This document shows, one piece after another, positions 1-9,378 of a stretch of DNA of 64,000 bases. This stretch comes from CAWAPS01 sp963783945 (GTDB lineage: Bacteria > Actinomycetota > Acidimicrobiia > Acidimicrobiales > Palsa-688): contig CAWAPS010000032.1 in assembly GCA_963783945.1 (NCBI GenBank), forward strand, positions 248,001 to 312,000, given 5' to 3'. The notes under the pieces are model-generated. The model ran no database searches. It was not told the origin of the DNA and saw only the letters and a program-made list of their open reading frames with translations. Positions within the stretch are counted from its first letter, which is position 1. Each line of letters begins with the position of its first letter. The position numbers were made by a program, and so were the translations under genes.

Positions 1-95
1 CGGGATCCACCCAAGCGCTTTCGGCGCCCTCCGTATCGACCGGATGTGCATGATCCCTGTCAGCACCTCGCCGCGAGTACTGGCACCACCGAAAA

Positions 96-1331
96 CTATT
101 TCCTGTCGGTAGCAAAACGACGGAGGCTGAACTCCGCAACCGTCGATGGCCGGCGAGCGGTGGTGACCCACTCGACGAGCAGGTCGGCGGTGGCGGGCCC
201 CATGAGCAACCCGGTGCGGTAGTGGCCTGAGGTAAACCAGGCATTTTCGACGTCCGGGACACGATCGATGACGGGCAGGCCGTCGGGATGGTGGGGTCGC
301 CAGCAACACCAGCGGTGGCTGGTGGAGACGTTCTCCGTGGCAGGCAGAGCACGGGTGAGCTGGGCCCGAAGCCCATCGATCACCTCGTCGCGAACACCAG
401 GGCTGTCGTCATCGACATCGAGAGTGCCGCCGACCAGAAGCCGGCCATCGTCAATGGATGTAGCAACAGGGGCGACCGTGCCCGGCAGACGGACCGCCGT
501 TGGTTCCGTGACCAGAAGGTGTCCCTTGATCAGATCGGCGGGAACGAAGAGGTCGAGCCCGTCGATCTGGGGTGGAGAGCCGGTGCAGAACACGACCGCG
601 CCTGGCCTGAAAGTTCCGGCCGTGCTGGCCACGGCCGTAATCCTCCTACCGGTGGTAGTCACAGCAGTGGCCGCTACCCAGGTGGCCACGTGCGGTAGTT
701 GGCGGGCCAGGCGAGCGACCGCCCGCTGGGGGTTGAGGCGAGGCTGCCGTTCGATCATCGCCGCGCCGGCCTGGACCGTCAGGTCAGGGATAAGCCGCTC
801 GACCTGGCTCAGCTCGAGCCAGGTTGCTGCCGCAGGAGGATCGGCTACGAACCCCTCGGGATGGGGGGCCAACCCGAACCAGTCCTGTTCGACCAGCCCG
901 AGACCGCCCGGTATATCCGCCTCGAGGTGGCGCCAGCGTTCGAGGCTGAGCCGAGCCACCTCGACCAAGCAGTTCGGATCGATCCCGTGATGCGGTTCGG
1001 GTTGTAGCAGACCGGCAGAACCCCCGGTAGCGCCGCTGGCCAAGCTCGACGCATCGATCAACTGGACCGAGCCGGCCGCCGACCGGTGGAAGGCGAACGC
1101 GGTCGCGACCCCCATGATCCCACCACCCACGACGAGCACATCCGGTTCGAGATCAAGCCGGCCCTGCCCGTGCTCGATCACGTCAGCCTCGTCGCGGCCG
1201 AGATCATCGGCCCAATACCTGTCCCCTGACGCAACCACCGACACATTCTGGCCGGTGCGCAAGTCGCCGGGGTGCGGCCCGCGGATGCCTCTGTACTGTG
1301 CGGAAGCAGCGACTCGCCCTGCGGCGTCCAT
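96..1331 (-). CDS. FAD-dependent oxidoreductase, DAO/glycine-oxidase-like
   Basis: Predicted soluble flavoenzyme of the D-amino-acid/glycine oxidase (DAO) fold, which oxidises an amine or amino acid substrate; the substrate cannot be read from the sequence. The dinucleotide-binding motif VVGGGIMGVATAFA lies near residues 67-80, followed by the usual acidic strand end (LIDASSLASGATGGSAG) typical of ThiO/DadA proteins. The C-terminal FAD-closing segment is GLPVIDRVPDVENAWFTSGHYRTGL-like, with the GH..G..L pattern of the family. At 411 aa it is about 60 residues longer at the N-terminus than relatives usually are, so the true start may be an internal GTG/TTG just before residue 60. Family firm; substrate and start uncertain. 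Confidence 0.85.
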   Translation of the reverse strand: MDAAGRVAASAQYRGIRGPHPGDLRTGQNVSVVASGDRYWADDLGRDEADVIEHGQGRLDLEPDVLVVGGGIMGVATAFAFHRSAAGSVQLIDASSLASGATGGSAGLLQPEPHHGIDPNCLVEVARLSLERWRHLEADIPGGLGLVEQDWFGLAPHPEGFVADPPAAATWLELSQVERLIPDLTVQAGAAMIERQPRLNPQRAVARLARQLPHVATWVAATAVTTTGRRITAVASTAGTFRPGAVVFCTGSPPQIDGLDLFVPADLIKGHLLVTEPTAVRLPGTVAPVATSIDDGRLLVGGTLDVDDDSPGVRDEVIDGLRAQLTRALPATENVSTSHRWCCWRPHHPDGLPVIDRVPDVENAWFTSGHYRTGLLMGPATADLLVEWVTTARRPSTVAEFSLRRFATDRK

Positions 1332-1388
1332 CCGTGATCACGAAGCCGTCGCCATCTGAGCCAACTCTGACCAGCGGGAGACCCAGGA

Positions 1389-2108
1389 TCAGGGCAAGTG
1401 ACGGGCCCAGTCGTGGGGGACGACAGCCAGGAAGGGAGCAGCCAGCAACGGCGTCAAGTCTGATCCGTCCCACCGCTCTCGTAGCGCCTCATTCAGCCGA
1501 ACCGCCGTGTCCACCACGTCGTCGTCGATGTAGCACAAAGTGAGCTGCATCCCACTGTTGTCGACCGTAGTGAAAACCGGGTTCATCAATGCCCCACCAG
1601 CCCACCACACGCCGGCCACACCTCGTATCTCGGCCAGATCGGAGGCCGGGGCGCAACCCTGCTCGAGGATCATGTAGATCCCTTGCGCCGGCCTCCACGG
1701 GAGCACGTCTGGCGAAACAATGCCTGTCCGAGCGACGACCTTGCCAGACACCTGCCAGGTGCCGCGCTCGACGATCGGAAGGCGGTAAGTAGTTCGCCCG
1801 GCGACGCCGAGAGCGTTGTTGAGGTCCTCGAACGCCTTGAAGTCAGGAGGGGGCGGGAAGAAGTAGGCCATAGCGTGATCAACTTCGTCGTACTGAGCAA
1901 CGCTCGCCGCTCGGACAGCCCGGCAGTCAGCTGTGGACACCACTCGGCGGGACGCCCAGACGGTATGCAACCGGTGCTGCTCGGGCTCGTGGTCAAGAGC
2001 GTGCCACTCGATGTACTCGGCATCTTCACCGTCGGAATGTCGGGCGGCCAACGACAGGTAAATCGTCAGGGCGGCTGCCGGGTCTTGAGACTGGGTCGAT
2101 TGGGTCAT
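1389..2108 (-). CDS. Hypothetical protein, paralogue A of a divergent duplicated pair
   Basis: 239-aa soluble protein that I do not recognise. It aligns over nearly its whole length with the divergently transcribed protein at 2353-3111. Shared blocks are DAEY-EWH-LDH near the N-terminus, VST-CR--RAAS, YD-VDH-M-Y, SDVLPW-PA-G-Y---EQG, GVWWA/GAWWA, L-YIDDD/YLDDD and the C-terminal PLLAAPF---V--DW-RHLP. The EWH..DH block and repeated Y..DH pattern are reminiscent of dimeric alpha/beta-barrel (EthD-like) proteins, with two barrel-like halves; this is inference only. No signal peptide or membrane segment. The two genes share a 244-bp divergent promoter region (2109-2352). Confidence 0.7.
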   Translation of the reverse strand: MTQSTQSQDPAAALTIYLSLAARHSDGEDAEYIEWHALDHEPEQHRLHTVWASRRVVSTADCRAVRAASVAQYDEVDHAMAYFFPPPPDFKAFEDLNNALGVAGRTTYRLPIVERGTWQVSGKVVARTGIVSPDVLPWRPAQGIYMILEQGCAPASDLAEIRGVAGVWWAGGALMNPVFTTVDNSGMQLTLCYIDDDVVDTAVRLNEALRERWDGSDLTPLLAAPFLAVVPHDWARHLP

Positions 2109-2352
2109 GTCGGGGGTTCGACCAGATATTCAGACGAGGCGGAGCGGGAGAGGCGGATCCGTCCCTGGCTCCAGGTTGTCATCTCCTCGTAATCCCGACA
2201 CGCTATAGCCATCACGCCCGGCTCCACACATAACTATCTTACAGGGCGGAGATCCAACGTCGACAAGTTGAAGTGCCGAGACGCTTCAAGATCTGGCAGC
2301 AAACGAATCGAGCGGTAGGTTACAGCTGCAGATTTCTGGAGGAGTCGAACTC

Positions 2353-3111
2353 ATGGCCATTCTCGAAGGTACGCCCTCGGACCAGGTGCCGGATATATTG
2401 ACGACAGGACGTGCGGACTTCACCGCCGTGTTTGTGTCGCTGTTGGCACGTGACCCGGCCGGCAAAGACGCCGAATACCTCGAATGGCACACTCTCGACC
2501 ACAGGCCTGATATCTATCTCCTACCGTCCCTGATCGCCTCCGCACGCCTGGTGTCCACCCCGGAGTGCCGGCGAGCAAGGGCCGCGAGTGCTCCGCGCTA
2601 TGACGCAGTAGACCACATGATGACCTACATGTTTTCTGAAGCCAGCGCTCTGGACGAATTCTCGGCTCTTACGGTGCGTCTGCGCAAGGTTCCCGCTCAC
2701 AATAGACCGCCACTTCCGCAAGTGGGGCATGGTTCGTTCTGGCGCCAGGGAGGAGTGGCGTCACCTCGAATCAAGATCGGATCAGACGTGCTGCCCTGGT
2801 GGCCGGCCCTCGGTGGGTATGTGCTCATCGAGCAAGGCCCCGCCGCCCCCGCCACCGATATAGTCGAAGTCCCAGGAGTGGGTGGGGCTTGGTGGGCGAC
2901 GGGCACGACGACGTCTGGACCGGAGGACTCAGCCACTGACGAGAGTGAGCTGCTTCTGACGTACTGCTATCTCGATGACGACCCGACAGATACGGCAGCC
3001 AGGCTGGCCAGCTACCTCCAGGGGCGTTGGCGCGGCACCGCTGTCGTACCACTGTTGGCCGCGCCGTTCCACAACGTCGTCAGCTACGACTGGAGCCGGC
3101 ACTTACCATGA
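2353..3111 (+). CDS. Hypothetical protein, paralogue B of a divergent duplicated pair
   Basis: 252-aa paralogue of the protein at 1389-2108, transcribed in the opposite direction. The ATG at 2353 is preceded by a strong GGAGGAG ribosome binding site, which fixes the start. Conserved pair blocks seen here are DAEYLEWHTLDH, LVSTPECRRARAAS, SDVLPWWPALGGYV, GVGGAWWATG, LTYCYLDDD and the shared C-terminus PLLAAPF...DWSRHLP. The middle part (about residues 95-135) is the most divergent from its partner. No catalytic motif of a known enzyme family is evident; a small-molecule or polyketide/terpenoid-modifying dimeric alpha/beta-barrel protein is conceivable. Function unknown. Confidence 0.75.
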   Translation: MAILEGTPSDQVPDILTTGRADFTAVFVSLLARDPAGKDAEYLEWHTLDHRPDIYLLPSLIASARLVSTPECRRARAASAPRYDAVDHMMTYMFSEASALDEFSALTVRLRKVPAHNRPPLPQVGHGSFWRQGGVASPRIKIGSDVLPWWPALGGYVLIEQGPAAPATDIVEVPGVGGAWWATGTTTSGPEDSATDESELLLTYCYLDDDPTDTAARLASYLQGRWRGTAVVPLLAAPFHNVVSYDWSRHLP

Positions 3112-3197
3112 AACCGGCAACACCTGAGACTTGGCAACGTCGACAACGTCTCAACGCGTCCTGCATACCTTCTCGCACTCAGACCGGCCTATCAGAT

Positions 3198-3641
3198 CTA
3201 ACTTGACAAGCCGGGCACACAGCTCACCTGCCCGTTGTTGACGAGTGCCGGAATCCCGTTTTGGACCCGGGTGGTAAACGAGCAGTTGATGTTGTGAGGC
3301 TGCCCTGCGGTGAAGGTGAGCGGGGGAAAGTACTTGTCGATGGCCGTGTTGGCAGCCTGCACCGCGGGTATGTTGGTGGCGAAGAAGGGCGCAGCCTGGA
3401 ACGGCTCCCAGAGATGATCCTTGAGCCCCGGGGCAGAGACAAGGTTCATGCCGAAGCCCGCGCCCATGCTCAGAAAGATTGGATTGAAGTTCTGTTTGAC
3501 GCAATCAGCGGCGATCCGTGAGATCGTGGTCGACCCACTACCGAGGAATAGCGAGCTCGCATGCTGCTGGTCGGCGGCCACGCACTGAGCAGTGTAGTTG
3601 GGAGCGGTGGCGGACACCTCACTGCTGTATACCAGCGGCAC
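3198..3641 (-). pseudogene. Remnant of ABC transporter substrate-binding protein (branched-chain amino acid type)
   Basis: 147 codons resembling the second half of a type I periplasmic binding protein (Peripla_BP_6/LivK family): a NIPAVQAANTAIDKYFP-like helix and a cysteine-bearing C-terminal segment ending VSCVPGLSS. Intact members are about 400 aa with a lipoprotein signal, as in the gene at 10502-11800; here the N-terminal lobe and signal peptide are absent and I find no upstream continuation in the 278 bp to the next gene. No permease or ATPase genes lie nearby. I read it as a truncated remnant rather than a functional gene, though the short open frame itself is intact. Confidence 0.5.
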
Positions 3642-3919
3642 ATCGAGTTGCTTGCCGGCCGATCGAAATATAGAGACGCTTTGCGCGCAGATGGGTGATT
3701 CAGTCGGGCTCCTCGGCGTTCCTATGATCTAATTTGAACAGCTCCATGACTCCCTGGATCTGCTGTGACTGGTGCTTGGCTCCGCAGCCAGGCGGCTACT
3801 TTCCGGTATTTTTGCTCTCCTCGAGATTTCCGAGGCTAACTATGGTCCGACCGCAAAAACAAATCGAGCGCGAGGAAGACTGCAGCGCTTCCGGGCCTCC
3901 GCCCTGATCCGTTTGGTGG

Positions 3920-5143
3920 TCAGGTGGAGGCGACGATGCCGCGGCGCTTTAGCTCGACAATGGCTGCTCCGTTGATTCCGAGATCCCGAAGGATCTCGTC
4001 CCCGTGCTCATTGAAGGCTGGCGCCCGTCGAGGCCGTGACGGCTTCTCGTCAAACTGCATCGGTACCGCCACCTCCTCGAACGCGATACCGGCTGCGTTC
4101 TCGAGAGGTTGGACGTAGGCGTTGGCTACCGACTGGAGGTCCCTCGCGGCCTCGAGGCTGTCCTGCACGACGGCCCACTGGCCGGCGAAGCTCTCCAGCG
4201 CTTGGCGCCATTCGGACAGAGTCCTCTCGGCGAACAGTTCACTGAGGATGGCCCCGGCCTCGCCACTATTGCGGTTGAGCGCCGTTTCGTCGGCAAAGCG
4301 AGAATCAGTCGCAAGGTCAGGACGGCCAACGCACCCGCAGAACGAAGCCCAGTACGGAGACGGCCGTAACGATTGCAGCGCGACCCACCGGCCGTCCTTG
4401 GTGAGGTACTGCCTGCCGAGTGGGTTGCGGCCCATTGCCGCCAGAGGCGGCGGCACGAAGCCCTCGCTTCGCAGCATGGAGAGGCCAATCGTCTGGCTCA
4501 TCGCCCACATGCCTGACGACATGAGCGATACATCGACGACGGTGCCCAGCCCGGTGCGCTCGCGGTGGAACAGGGCCATAGCCATCGCACCAGCGATCGT
4601 CATGGCGCCGATCGAATCACCGAAACCCGGACCGGGCTGGCTGACCATGTGACCGTATTCCGGCCGAGTCACCGCCATGGCCACGCCAGAGCGGGCCCAG
4701 AACCCGAGGATGTCATAGGAGCCCTTGTCGGCATCAGGACCCCGCGAGCCCTGCCCCGTCCCCCGAACGTAGATGATGTCAGCCCGGTGGGCGCGAATAT
4801 GGTCCACGTCGATCTTGAGCTTGGCTCGGACCCTGGGAAGCTTGTTCGTAAGGAAAATATCCGCGCTCGACACCAGCCGATAGAGAATGTCGAGACCCTC
4901 CGGCGTGCCCAAGTCGAGGCCCAGGCTCCTCTTGCCACGGTTCGAGTGCTCGAAGAGAATCTCAGCGGTCGGAGTGCCGCCCTCGTTGCGGGTGAAGGCA
5001 TGGTTCCGCAAGGCGTCGCCGCGCTGGGCCGGCTCGATCTTGATCACTTCGGCGCCGAGATCACCGAGCACGGCCGATGCCGCCGGAACGAAGGTCTGTT
5101 CCGCCACCTCGACGATGCGGATCCCGCTGAACACCTCAGTCAT
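3920..5143 (-). CDS. CaiB/BaiF family (class III) CoA-transferase
   Basis: Predicted cytosolic CoA-transferase of family III, moving CoA between carboxylic acids, as in carnitine, oxalate, bile-acid or aromatic-acid catabolism. The 407-aa length is normal. It opens with FSGIRIVEVAEQTFVPAASAVLGDLGAEVIKIEP, the family N-terminal signature, followed by NRGKRSLGLDLGTPEG. The expected catalytic aspartate is D176 in GPGFGDSIGAM. The C-terminal SR...PAFNEHGDEILRDLG segment is also typical. There is no adjacent acyl-CoA dehydrogenase or ligase, so the substrate is unknown. Monocistronic by appearance, with 349 bp of empty upstream sequence. Confidence 0.92.
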   Translation of the reverse strand: MTEVFSGIRIVEVAEQTFVPAASAVLGDLGAEVIKIEPAQRGDALRNHAFTRNEGGTPTAEILFEHSNRGKRSLGLDLGTPEGLDILYRLVSSADIFLTNKLPRVRAKLKIDVDHIRAHRADIIYVRGTGQGSRGPDADKGSYDILGFWARSGVAMAVTRPEYGHMVSQPGPGFGDSIGAMTIAGAMAMALFHRERTGLGTVVDVSLMSSGMWAMSQTIGLSMLRSEGFVPPPLAAMGRNPLGRQYLTKDGRWVALQSLRPSPYWASFCGCVGRPDLATDSRFADETALNRNSGEAGAILSELFAERTLSEWRQALESFAGQWAVVQDSLEAARDLQSVANAYVQPLENAAGIAFEEVAVPMQFDEKPSRPRRAPAFNEHGDEILRDLGINGAAIVELKRRGIVAST

Positions 5144-5492
5144 GCCGCCCCCGTCCTGCAGGCGGTGCGATCAAGTCGCTGCTGCGCCTTCATATCGCCG
5201 CCAGCTGGGTTCATCGGATCCCCTCCTGCCTGTGCAAACGGGTGTGGAAGTCATTGACGAGTAACCGGAGAGCGTCCCTTACTAAGATGAGTTTGGCAAA
5301 TCTGAGGCGGCGATGCCGGTTCAAAGCGGACTGATGTCCAGTGAACTGGAGATACTCGCACCCAGCGACGTTGGGGGGATAAGGGGCGGACAGCCCGAGG
5401 ACTTCGGATGATCGAACTCGTCGGGGCAGGACTGCGCCTCCACCAGGGGACGGAGAGCAGCATTCCGATCTCCGACATGGCGGGCCCGCAGC
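5144..5492. other. Intergenic region with no supported gene
   Basis: About 350 bp between the CoA-transferase start and the end of the next minus-strand gene. Open frames here carry no recognisable domain and have no good ribosome binding site. It should contain the CoA-transferase promoter. I see no hairpin or repeat. Confidence 0.5.
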
Positions 5493-6419
5493 CTATGAGG
5501 TGGTGCCGAGTCGTTCTTGCCACCATTCGACCGGTACTATCTGCAGGGCTAACTCGAGGGTGGCGCGGTCGAGGGCTTCGGCGAGTTGGGTGATCACAAC
5601 GATTCGATCGGAGAGCCATTCGACGCCAAGGTCGGCCTCGATCTGCACTGCGGGGCTGCTGCGAGCCCTCTGCTGGCGACGCACGTCGTTGGGCGGATTC
5701 GATCGGTCCAGAAGGCTTCCCATCCAGGCGAGGTCGCCCGCCAACTCGACGTGGCGGTCGATGACCTCGGCATAGCTCTCGGCGCTGAGCATGACGGCGG
5801 CCCACCGGCCCAGCAGCAGGTCAGCGTGCTCGGCGAGGAACGCGATTTCAGTGTGAAGGCGGCCACGCTCGTTGTGGTTGCCGACGATCTCACGAACGGC
5901 CGCCGTCAGCTGCGGTGTGTCTCGAACGATCTGGGCCGCTACGTCGACGGAGTGCGTGTGGGTCGACTCGATGGCAGACAACCCCGCAACCTCGAGGACC
6001 CCGAGCCAGATCATCCGGGCGTTACGAACCAGCTCGAACATGACGTACTGGGCGAGGGTCTCCCACCGTCGACGTCTTCCCCGCTCGATCACCTCGTTGA
6101 TGACCGCAACCGAGAGCATGACCACGATCACGCTGGCGGTGAGACCGGCGAGCATGGTGTGACGCCCCCAGAAGCTCGCGCTGGTGGCATCAGAGACAAC
6201 GCCTCCGGCGAATGCGGCCAAGGCGACGATGGCCAGGAGTCGTGTTCGTCGCAGATCAGCATTGGCCGACCGGGAACGTCGTGGTCCGGACCGGCGGGGG
6301 GAGGTCACGCGGGCAGAAATCTTGTTGGTTGGTGGATCTGGTGTTGCGCCGCGCCATTCATCGGGCACCTGGGCGTCTTTTACGGGGTGGAAGGGCGGTC
6401 CCTCCCGACTACTTGACAT
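5493..6419 (-). CDS. Hypothetical membrane protein with two N-terminal TM segments
   Basis: 308-aa protein of unknown function. Residues 1-57 are hydrophilic and basic (RRSGPRRSRS, RRTR). Two hydrophobic segments follow: LLAIVALAAFAGGVVS (about 60-76) and MLAGLTASVIVVMLSVAVI (about 89-107). The remaining 200 residues are helical, charged and probably cytoplasmic (EVIERGRRRRWETLAQYVMFELVRNARM...), with leucine/alanine heptad-like stretches. This topology resembles actinobacterial two-TM proteins whose cytosolic helical part may sense or scaffold, but I recognise no domain. Start uncertain: the basic N-terminus could be shorter. No operon partner. Confidence 0.6.
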   Translation of the reverse strand: MSSSREGPPFHPVKDAQVPDEWRGATPDPPTNKISARVTSPRRSGPRRSRSANADLRRTRLLAIVALAAFAGGVVSDATSASFWGRHTMLAGLTASVIVVMLSVAVINEVIERGRRRRWETLAQYVMFELVRNARMIWLGVLEVAGLSAIESTHTHSVDVAAQIVRDTPQLTAAVREIVGNHNERGRLHTEIAFLAEHADLLLGRWAAVMLSAESYAEVIDRHVELAGDLAWMGSLLDRSNPPNDVRRQQRARSSPAVQIEADLGVEWLSDRIVVITQLAEALDRATLELALQIVPVEWWQERLGTTS

Positions 6420-6568
6420 CTGTATAAGATTGACAGGTGTATAAAAACACGGATGGGATCAGAATGCAAGCGGCGCGAGGCCGGCATCGGACCGAGCCGA
6501 GTTCCAGGCGCTGCTCGACGAAGCCCAAGGCGTCCCAGAGGTTGGGAGGCGATGAACGGGGTCGGGAA

Positions 6569-9349
6569 CTACAACTTGCGTTGCGCCAGCTGCGTCCGTG
6601 ACTTGACGTCGAGCTTGCGGAACGCCTTGTGCAGGTGATACTCGACGGTGCTGGGGCTGATGAAGAGCTGAGCGGCAATCTCTCTGTTGGCATTTCCTTG
6701 TGCCGCGAGCCGGGCGACGTGTGACTCCTGGGGGGTGAGTTGGTCGAGTGTCTCTACACTTCGTTTGCGAGCGCGCTCCCCGCCCGCCCGCAGCTCGACC
6801 CGCGCCCGCTCGGCAAACGCCTCCATGCCAAAGCCAGTGAACATGTCGTGAGCGATTCGGAGCTCGTTACGGGCGTCCTGGCGACGACGCTGACGTCGGA
6901 GCCACTCGCCGTAAAGTAGGTGGGCACGGGCCAGGTCGACCGCGATACGCGTACGCGCTAGTCGTTCGATGGCCTCGGCGTATAACTCATCGGCGCGCCC
7001 GTCATCCACTAGCAGTGCGTGTGAGCGAGCGGCGATCCCCAGGGCCCAATCCGTCCCGCTTGCCCTGCTCCTGTCCGCCAGGCGCCGATCGGTCTGGGCG
7101 GCGAGCTCGAGGGCTCCAACTCGTGCGGCTGCCTCGATAAGCTCGGGCATCGCCCAGTTCAGGGGGACGAGCTCGGTGTGATCGACCACCCGGCGCGCTG
7201 CCGCCAGCGCCTCTGTATAACGTCCAAGCCCGTTGTACAGCACCGACTCCGCCCAGTCCATGAATGACAGGCCAGCCCCCTCTCCGCGCCCGATCACGTC
7301 GGCCCGGGCTGCATCGATGAACCGTCTCGTTTCGGCCTCGCGGCCGCGCATTGCCACCAGCCCCACCGCGTGGTAGGGAGCGAGGGGACTTCCGGTCAGC
7401 TCCGTCGCCTCTTGGAGGGCCTCTTGGAGGGACGACGCCAAGGCCAGCTGGCCCGCGAATACATGCATCTGGCCCCGGTGATCAAGGGCGACAGCAAGAT
7501 CGCCGAGCGCTCCGGTCTCGCGGACCAGCTGAAGGTGTAGGTCTGACAGCCGCTCCCAGCCTTCGTCATCCCATAGATGGAGGGTTGAGACAGTCGCCCC
7601 CCACATCCAGCGCAGCTGCTCAGTCTGCGAATTCTCCCCCTCGATTGCGCCCTGGGCCTGGCGCAGAAGCGGCACTGCGGCGCCATAAGTTTCGCTTAGA
7701 AGGGCGACCAAACCGTCGAGCAGCAGGTCCGGTCCGCGTGGTCTGGGCGCTCGCGGCGCAGCACTCGCAGCTTCTGCAACCTCGCCCGGGCTTGCCCCCG
7801 GTCCGGCCAGCGGCCCGGCGAAGATGGCCGCCGTCATTGCCTCCAGGTACGTCTCGCGGGCCAGCTCAGGATCGACCTCTTGGAGCCGCTCGGCGGCTTT
7901 GAGCAGCAGTGCTGTGGCGTCGCTGCTACGCGTCGCGGCAAACGAAATCTGGCCACGCAGCAAATCGGCCCGCGCCTGCTCGAGCTCACTGAGAATCCCT
8001 GCCTCGGCCGTTGCGACCAAGCGTAAGGCGTCATCCAATGCACCGGCCTGCAACTTTGCCCGGGCCGCGGCAAGGGCGCGCCCCGACCTTCGCCCCTCCT
8101 CGGGTGTCAACGCCGTGGCTCGCTCCAGGAACGCCGCGGCGGCCGCGAACCCACCACGCGCTTGCGCTCTAGCTGCAGACTCCTCGAGCTCGGCGGCAAT
8201 GTCCTCATCGGGCTTGGAGGCTGCCTGCGCCCGGTGCCAGGCGCGGCGATCCGGATCGACTTCCGGATCAGTCGCCTCCGCCAGGGCGCGGTGCACCTCG
8301 CGTCGCTCGCTGGGGGTGGCCGCCCGGTAGACAGCCGAGCGAACCAGCGGATGACGGAACACCACCCGCGGACCGAGAGCCAGCAAGTGCTCCGACTCGA
8401 CCAGGTCGGCAGCCGTCTCTGGGACTCCGAGTCGCTCCGCCGCCCGCCACACGACCGCCGGATCGCCGACCGGATCGGCCGCTGCCGCTAGCAACAAGCG
8501 ACGGGCATCATCTGGAAGGCTCGCCAGTCGCCGCGTGAACCTCTCCTCGATGCTGGCCGACAGCGGCACCGCGGCCGGCAGCCCAAATCCGCCCGCCAGT
8601 TCCGTCGGAGTCAGCCCTCTCGGCAACTCGAGCAGCGCGAGCGGATTCCCACGCGTCTCGACCACGATCCGCTGCAGCACGGGCTCATCGACCGGAGCGG
8701 GCAAGACGGACTCCAACAGCGCCCGCGCATCTCGATAGCCCAAAGGCGAGATGAGAAGCTCCGGGAGGCCCCTGAGCGCGTCGTCGACCTGGCGCGTAGC
8801 GATCAGGAGCACGATCTGCTCCGCCAACAGGCGGCGAGCCACGAACGCGAGCGCCCGTGCCGACGCGTGATCCAGCCAGTGTGCGTCGTCAACCACGACG
8901 AGAAGGGGCCGCTCCTCGGCCGCCTCGGACAGCAGGCCGAGCACCGCCAATCCGACCAAGAACGGATCCGGCGCCGACCCCGTTCGGAGTCCAAACGCGA
9001 CGCCGAGCGCCTCGTACTGGGGCGGCGGGAGACGGTCCAAAAGGTCGAGGAACGGGGAACACAGCTGCTGAACCGCCGCGAGCGGGAACTCCATGTCCGC
9101 TTCGACGCCAGACGTCCTAGCGACCCGAAACTCGCGTCCAGCCTCGACTGCATGCTCGAGCAGCGCCGACTTGCCGACGCCCGCCTCCCCGTACACGACC
9201 AGCACGCCGCTGCGCCCGCCGCCTAGTAACCGGTCGAGGACCCCGCGCTCGTGTTCCCGTCCAAATAACTGCCCTCTTGACGAGAAAACCGGTGGCGACC
9301 CTTCGCTCATCTCGCCTGACATCATGACCGAGGACGACACGCGGGGCAC
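6569..9349 (-). CDS. LuxR-family transcriptional regulator with AAA ATPase (LAL/MalT-like)
   Basis: 926-aa large ATP-binding regulator of the LuxR family. The N-terminal AAA/NACHT-like ATPase has Walker A GEAGVGKSALLEHA (about residues 56-69) and Walker B-like LLVVVDDAHWLDHASA. A central helical repeat region (about 350-840) rich in alanine and arginine follows. The C-terminal LuxR HTH comprises LTPQESHVARLAAQG, NREIAAQLFISPSTVEYHL and FRKLDVKSRTQLA. Such proteins are usually ligand- and ATP-controlled activators of one neighbouring promoter. The start lies only 29 bp from the start of the divergent MBL-fold gene, so shared control is likely. The GTG start at 9349 lacks an obvious Shine-Dalgarno sequence; internal ATGs at 9325 or 9310 are alternatives. 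Confidence 0.93.
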   Translation of the reverse strand: MPRVSSSVMMSGEMSEGSPPVFSSRGQLFGREHERGVLDRLLGGGRSGVLVVYGEAGVGKSALLEHAVEAGREFRVARTSGVEADMEFPLAAVQQLCSPFLDLLDRLPPPQYEALGVAFGLRTGSAPDPFLVGLAVLGLLSEAAEERPLLVVVDDAHWLDHASARALAFVARRLLAEQIVLLIATRQVDDALRGLPELLISPLGYRDARALLESVLPAPVDEPVLQRIVVETRGNPLALLELPRGLTPTELAGGFGLPAAVPLSASIEERFTRRLASLPDDARRLLLAAAADPVGDPAVVWRAAERLGVPETAADLVESEHLLALGPRVVFRHPLVRSAVYRAATPSERREVHRALAEATDPEVDPDRRAWHRAQAASKPDEDIAAELEESAARAQARGGFAAAAAFLERATALTPEEGRRSGRALAAARAKLQAGALDDALRLVATAEAGILSELEQARADLLRGQISFAATRSSDATALLLKAAERLQEVDPELARETYLEAMTAAIFAGPLAGPGASPGEVAEAASAAPRAPRPRGPDLLLDGLVALLSETYGAAVPLLRQAQGAIEGENSQTEQLRWMWGATVSTLHLWDDEGWERLSDLHLQLVRETGALGDLAVALDHRGQMHVFAGQLALASSLQEALQEATELTGSPLAPYHAVGLVAMRGREAETRRFIDAARADVIGRGEGAGLSFMDWAESVLYNGLGRYTEALAAARRVVDHTELVPLNWAMPELIEAAARVGALELAAQTDRRLADRSRASGTDWALGIAARSHALLVDDGRADELYAEAIERLARTRIAVDLARAHLLYGEWLRRQRRRQDARNELRIAHDMFTGFGMEAFAERARVELRAGGERARKRSVETLDQLTPQESHVARLAAQGNANREIAAQLFISPSTVEYHLHKAFRKLDVKSRTQLAQRKL

Positions 9350-9378
9350 GCCTAACGAATTCGACGACTAAGGACTTC

